From the IMG/VR virus record IMGVR_UViG_3300031933_000167, positions 1 through 22,152 of that record: 22,152 nt of DNA. The stretch is one strand, 5' to 3'. Under the pieces are notes generated by a model that ran no database searches, was not told where the DNA came from, and saw nothing but the letters and a program-made list of their open reading frames with translations. Below are positions 19,157 through 22,152 of this stretch, in pieces; within the stretch, counting starts at the first letter, position 1, and each line of letters opens with the position of its first letter. This DNA comes from a virus. The translations under genes and the position numbers were made by a program.

Positions 19157-20848
19157 CTACTCAGTTACTATAACACCATTATCGACGAGTGCAACAGTTA
19201 TTTTTTCACGTAACTTTTCCGCTTCGGCGCGTTTCAGTGCCCTTGCCTGAAAGATACTCATGCGGTACGCTTTACGAAACTCCTCGTGGATATCCGCATC
19301 GGTCATACCGAACTCGTGCCACATTCCCGCCCACAGCGAAATGATACGGTCTAGCTCCTGCAGTTCCTCTTTACGCTTGCGGTGGTCTTTACGCCACTTC
19401 ATTGGGATAATCCCTGACGCTGCCGCTCCAAATTTCTCGTGCATAGCTTCCGTGGAGTCCTGCCGCGCCGAATCGATTTCGCCGCGCAGATTAGCTAACG
19501 TTTCGGGCGTTAACTCGACTAAATCGTCATCGATTAACACTGGTCCCGCCGATAAGCCGCGCGGAGTAGGTGCGGGGGGCACTGTGCCACAATAAGGACA
19601 AGCGTGTAAGTCAGCGGCGTACGGCGACCAGCAGTTTAAGCAGTTCGTGAGCTTAACGATGTCGTCTTGCTCCTCTTTGCTGCGGGTTTTGGTACGGTCA
19701 AGTGACCATAGCTGCGGTGAGTCAGGTAGCGCATGGTTACCGATATCCCCGATCCTCAGATTGTGAACCATATCGATGTAAATGCCGTACTGTTTCCCCG
19801 GTGCGGTGCGCAGCATACGCCCCCATTTCTGATGAAACTTAATCAGTGACTTAGTAGGCTGGCAGTCGATAACACCGGTTAAACCAGGTACATCGACCCC
19901 CTCATCGAATAACGCGTAGTTAGTCAGAATGCGCAGCTTACCGTTAACAAAGTCACGCATGCCACGCTCGCGTTTCTCATCGTCATCATTCGACGATAGC
20001 GCCAGCGCAGAAATACCAGCAGCGTTAAATTCATTGGCCAGTTCCTCGGCATTCTGTACGCTGCGACCGAATACGATCGCCTGTTCATTCAGCATCACCC
20101 GCTGATACTCGCGTACCGCATTTGACACGATATGTGATCCTAGCAGCGCTTCCTCCACTGACTGCGCCGTAAATTCGTCGCGGATATCGGTTTTCAGTAA
20201 TTCGTCGCGGATATCGGTACGCGGCGCAAATACGCGATACTTTGACAGTGCGCCTAAGTCGATCAGCTGTCGCATAGTTGGACCGAGTACCATATAATCA
20301 GCAAAGCCGTCCGTTTCACGACTCAGGCCACCGCCGTCGGTACGCTGTGGTGTTGCTGTTGGGCCGAGACCGTTAGCATTTTCGAACTTTTCCCATGCTT
20401 TACCCCATATATTACCTTTCTGTAAATGATGAAATTCATCACAGATTTTTAATTTAACCAGCGACTCCCATGACGTAGTGTTACGACGTACCAGCGTTTG
20501 TACTGTAGCAAGACAGACTTTCGCCGTTGTGGAGTAATAGCAGCGTCCTTGGAACTTCTCGCGGTGTAAGCGACAGATGAAGTTAATAGTTTTTTTCGGA
20601 GCAATAAAAGTGTGCATGACGCCGATCGCCGCGAGTGAGCACGATAGTTGCCCAAGGAGTTCCTTACGGTGCACCTGGATAATAACTTTCTCTTGGCGAC
20701 TGGCGTACTCTTTCGCCACGAATGACAGCGTAAATGCCTTGCCCGAACCGGTGGGCATCACTAAGCACACATTCTGGTTACCGTTACGCCACGCCTGATA
20801 TGTTTCGTCCACCGCCGCTTGTTGGTACGGTCTTAGTTGTATGATCAT
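19157..20848 (-). CDS. SF2 DEAD/DEAH-box-like DNA helicase with zinc ribbon
   Basis: A 563-residue superfamily 2 helicase of the phage/restriction-like branch. Motifs: I MPTGSGKA (31-38), II DEFH (137-140), III TATPQR (164-169) and VI HQKWGRMLR (339-347). A four-cysteine zinc ribbon (CLNC 403-406, CPYC 417-420) and a helical basic tail follow. Motif I has Ala instead of the usual Thr/Ser after the lysine, which could lower ATPase activity. A nine-residue tandem duplication (TDIRDE at 211-216 and 220-225) lies between the two RecA-like lobes. The ATG is six bases after a tiny Cys-rich gene. It likely unwinds replication or recombination intermediates with the VRR-NUC nuclease. Confidence 0.88.
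   Translation of the reverse strand: MIIQLRPYQQAAVDETYQAWRNGNQNVCLVMPTGSGKAFTLSFVAKEYASRQEKVIIQVHRKELLGQLSCSLAAIGVMHTFIAPKKTINFICRLHREKFQGRCYYSTTAKVCLATVQTLVRRNTTSWESLVKLKICDEFHHLQKGNIWGKAWEKFENANGLGPTATPQRTDGGGLSRETDGFADYMVLGPTMRQLIDLGALSKYRVFAPRTDIRDELLKTDIRDEFTAQSVEEALLGSHIVSNAVREYQRVMLNEQAIVFGRSVQNAEELANEFNAAGISALALSSNDDDEKRERGMRDFVNGKLRILTNYALFDEGVDVPGLTGVIDCQPTKSLIKFHQKWGRMLRTAPGKQYGIYIDMVHNLRIGDIGNHALPDSPQLWSLDRTKTRSKEEQDDIVKLTNCLNCWSPYAADLHACPYCGTVPPAPTPRGLSAGPVLIDDDLVELTPETLANLRGEIDSARQDSTEAMHEKFGAAASGIIPMKWRKDHRKRKEELQELDRIISLWAGMWHEFGMTDADIHEEFRKAYRMSIFQARALKRAEAEKLREKITVALVDNGVIVTE
20172..20218 (-). repeat. 27-bp tandem duplication inside the helicase gene
   Basis: AATTCGTCGCGGATATCGGT occurs at 20172-20191 and again at 20199-20218 on the plus strand, a 27-base period that keeps the reading frame and doubles nine residues of the linker between the helicase lobes. 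Confidence 0.9.
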
Positions 20849-20854
20849 TAAGTT

Positions 20855-21025
20855 TTATATCCCGTGTCGTTTGTACCACGCTTGGCGAGTACCAGAGAAT
20901 AAAGTAGAGGATTTACCGCACTTGATGCAGGTTTTCACATCGTGGTGCGTATTCGGAGCACTGCATAAAACTAGGTGATGTTGATACCAGTGGCGACAGA
21001 ATAACTGTTTTAACCAGCGTTTCAT
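20855..21025 (-). CDS. Tiny Cys/His-rich protein (56 aa)
   Basis: The ORF runs from ATG 21025 to TAA 20857-20855 and encodes MKRWLKQLFCRHWYQHHLVL ... DVKTCIKCGKSSTLF. It carries CIKCGK plus Cys/His residues at the N-terminus (C10, H12, H16, H17), a possible zinc site. Similar small MKR-LFCRH...C-KCGK proteins occur in other phages with unknown role. The start overlaps the upstream stop by four bases (ATGA). Confidence 0.7.
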   Translation of the reverse strand: MKRWLKQLFCRHWYQHHLVLCSAPNTHHDVKTCIKCGKSSTLFSGTRQAWYKRHGI

Positions 21026-21186
21026 TTCTTAAGACCCTCACAATCTTCACATTGATAACCTACGTGTTTCCATCTATTTCGTGCACCTTTTGGTTTTACT
21101 GGCACTCTTACTAGATAGCGCGTGGATAAATCGAGACTTTTCCCACAGTCCTTGCACACTTTAGGTACATTCGGGTCACTTTTCAT
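21022..21186 (-). CDS. Tiny zinc-ribbon protein (54 aa)
   Basis: The ORF runs from ATG 21186 to TGA 21024-21022: MKSDPNVPKVCKDCGKSLDL ... HVGYQCEDCEGLKK. Two CxxC pairs (C11/C14, C46/C49) separated by a basic, beta-like stretch make a clear zinc ribbon, such as is found in small phage regulators or replication accessory proteins. It overlaps both neighbours by four bases. Confidence 0.75.
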   Translation of the reverse strand: MKSDPNVPKVCKDCGKSLDLSTRYLVRVPVKPKGARNRWKHVGYQCEDCEGLKK

Positions 21187-21461
21187 TTTAGTTGCTCCAT
21201 TAACGATTTATGAACAGATACCACCACGCCCTCAATATCTGCCGTTTTAAGGTCGTCAATATAAAAAGCATGTGGCGCAGTTGCAGTTATAGCGGGTTCG
21301 CCATGTCCACTACCGCCAGTAACGTTTCGCATTTCAACTACTATTTGTCGGCCAAAAACACCAGCTAAAAAGCGCTCATGCGTGGCTTTATATTGAACGC
21401 CAGTATCTACAGCTTCCCAATGTCCAAGCGGATAATAGTCACTCACCCATTTAACGAACAT
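21183..21461 (-). CDS. Hypothetical protein, first gene of the leftward replication block
   Basis: A 92-residue protein from ATG 21461 (GAGG five bases upstream; an in-frame GTG at 21467 is less well placed). It begins MFVKWVSDYYPLGHWEAVDT and later reads VFGRQIVVEMRNVTGGSGHG, ending in an amphipathic helix VVVSVHKSLMEQLK. The fold looks beta-rich. No known motif. It starts divergently from the rightward gene at 21564, so the 102-base gap should carry both promoters. Confidence 0.65.
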   Translation of the reverse strand: MFVKWVSDYYPLGHWEAVDTGVQYKATHERFLAGVFGRQIVVEMRNVTGGSGHGEPAITATAPHAFYIDDLKTADIEGVVVSVHKSLMEQLK

Positions 21462-21504
21462 AATCACCTCACCAAATTAAATTCAGGTTTTTATTGTTGC
21501 ACTA

Positions 21505-21532
21505 TTGACAACTAAGCGCAAGCGATTATTAT
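21505..21532 (+). promoter_or_regulatory. Sigma70-like promoter for the rightward gene at 21564
   Basis: -35 TTGACA (21505-21510), a 16-base spacer and -10 TATTAT (21527-21532), followed by AAAGGAAA before the ATG at 21564. The -35 lies in a small dyad (TTGACAA/TTGTCAA), so a leftward -35 may overlap it, but no good leftward -10 was found. Confidence 0.7.
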
Positions 21533-21563
21533 GTCCCTACCGAAACGAAAAAGGAAACCCGAT

Positions 21564-22152
21564 ATGAAACTAGAGTTAAAAATTATCCCCGATAGTGTAA
21601 GCGAGCTTTCACTTATCACTCAGGCGCTGTCTGGTCTTACCGTGACGCATGAAGTTACTGATACAGTCGGTGAGCTTAGCACCACCTATACGCCCGTCGC
21701 CGAGCCACACATCGCAGACGGGCTGGTAAATATCGAAACTGGCGAACCGCTGGAACTGTCAGATGATCGCGATGCCTCTGGTCGCCGCTGGTGTGGCGAC
21801 ATTAACACCAGTAACAAGTCAACCACTAACGATCAGTTATTCCGCCGCAAGCCACGTATCAGTGACGAGCTGTATAACGCCACACTAGAAAAACTCGATG
21901 TGGACGCAGCGGAATTTGTTGCTGAGCTGAAAGGCGAAGCGAAACGCACAGGTCCGTTTTATTATGCGCACCCAGAGTCAGATAGTTGCGGATTCTGCGA
22001 AACTGAAGCTGAGCTTAACGAGATTCTTAGCTCAGATCCGTTGTGTATGGAAATCGATGCCGAAGAGTATCGAGAGTTAATGGTGAAATACGCCGACGAA
22101 CCAGCACCGGAACCAGCACCGGAACCAGCACCGGAACCAGCACCGGAACCAG
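21564..22152 (+). CDS. Phage protein with EPAP-repeat tail, 3' end outside the window
   Basis: Open from ATG 21564 (AAGGAAA upstream) to the window's end, at least 196 residues. It begins MKLELKIIPDSVSELSLITQ. A central segment DDRDASGRRWCGDINTSNKS, then LFRRKPRISDELY, resembles the [DG]xxW...I...S..K...G..[KR]RR...D..L pattern of phage proteins found near recombination or ssDNA-binding genes. An acidic Cys-containing part (SCGFCETEAE) leads into a Pro/Glu/Ala repeat, (EPAP)n, which is still running at the edge. The repeat probably forms an extended linker to a further domain. It is the first gene of a rightward block and has its own promoter. Function unknown. Confidence 0.8.
   Translation, partial: MKLELKIIPDSVSELSLITQALSGLTVTHEVTDTVGELSTTYTPVAEPHIADGLVNIETGEPLELSDDRDASGRRWCGDINTSNKSTTNDQLFRRKPRISDELYNATLEKLDVDAAEFVAELKGEAKRTGPFYYAHPESDSCGFCETEAELNEILSSDPLCMEIDAEEYRELMVKYADEPAPEPAPEPAPEPAPEP
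22098..22152 (+). repeat. 12-bp tandem repeat encoding EPAP, reaching the window end
   Basis: GAACCAGCACCG repeats exactly from 22098: four full units (22098-22145) and seven bases of a fifth at the edge. The unit keeps frame and encodes Glu-Pro-Ala-Pro. Copies are identical, so the array is young or prone to slippage, and it may be longer than the part visible. Confidence 0.95.

Overview
The window is a fragment of a tailed double-stranded DNA phage or prophage. Terminase small and large subunits, a DUF935-type portal protein and a receptor-binding fibre with an SGNH esterase domain sit among replication and nucleotide-metabolism genes. Genes are tightly packed, mostly with 4-base ATGA start/stop overlaps. 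Shine-Dalgarno sites and sigma70-like promoters are bacterial in style, and the gene families are those of phages of Gammaproteobacteria (enteric, Vibrio, Shewanella or Aeromonas type). The host cannot be fixed from sequence alone. Both ends of the window lie inside tandem repeats that encode protein repeats (27 bp on the left, 12 bp on the right), so this may be a contig that broke at repeats. No tRNA, rRNA, integrase, lysis gene or CRISPR array was seen.

Layout. (1) 1-2967, rightward: the tail of an SAASNTGDY-repeat protein, a MazG-like pyrophosphohydrolase, a P-loop deoxynucleotide kinase, a small conserved phage protein, an HNH endonuclease, an unknown protein and a membrane protein. (2) 2969-11048, leftward: small terminase, an unknown gene, the SGNH fibre and large terminase. 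A compact terminator/promoter follows, then a four-gene accessory cluster and the portal gene. (3) 11049-11509: a 460-base divergent control region with a 65-base imperfect inverted repeat rich in TGTCC/GGACA, an AT-rich core, three copies of a repeat at 28-base spacing and a good rightward promoter. (4) 11510-12474, rightward: four small, probably early genes, the last two a tandem paralogous pair, ending at a terminator. (5) 12504-21461, leftward: the replication and accessory block. It holds two tiny Cys-rich proteins, an SF2 helicase, a VRR-NUC nuclease, a PAPS-reductase-family protein containing a 12-G tract, a small 2H phosphodiesterase resembling the anti-CBASS protein Acb1, a minimal cytosine-C5-methyltransferase-like protein, small HTH proteins, an HNH endonuclease and a primase-polymerase/SF3 helicase. 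(6) From 21564, rightward: a gene running off the window with a Glu-Pro-Ala-Pro repeat tail.

How the genes fit together: the MazG-like enzyme and kinase would shape the dNTP pool. The primase-polymerase/helicase and the SF2 helicase with VRR-NUC would handle replication and recombination. The terminases and portal package DNA. The esterase fibre would recognise and trim surface glycans. The methyltransferase-like, PAPS-reductase-like and 2H proteins look like accessory genes acting on DNA modification or host defence. The HNH and PAPS genes show signs of insertion: near-repeats at flanking gene starts and, beside the HNH gene, what looks like a broken small gene.
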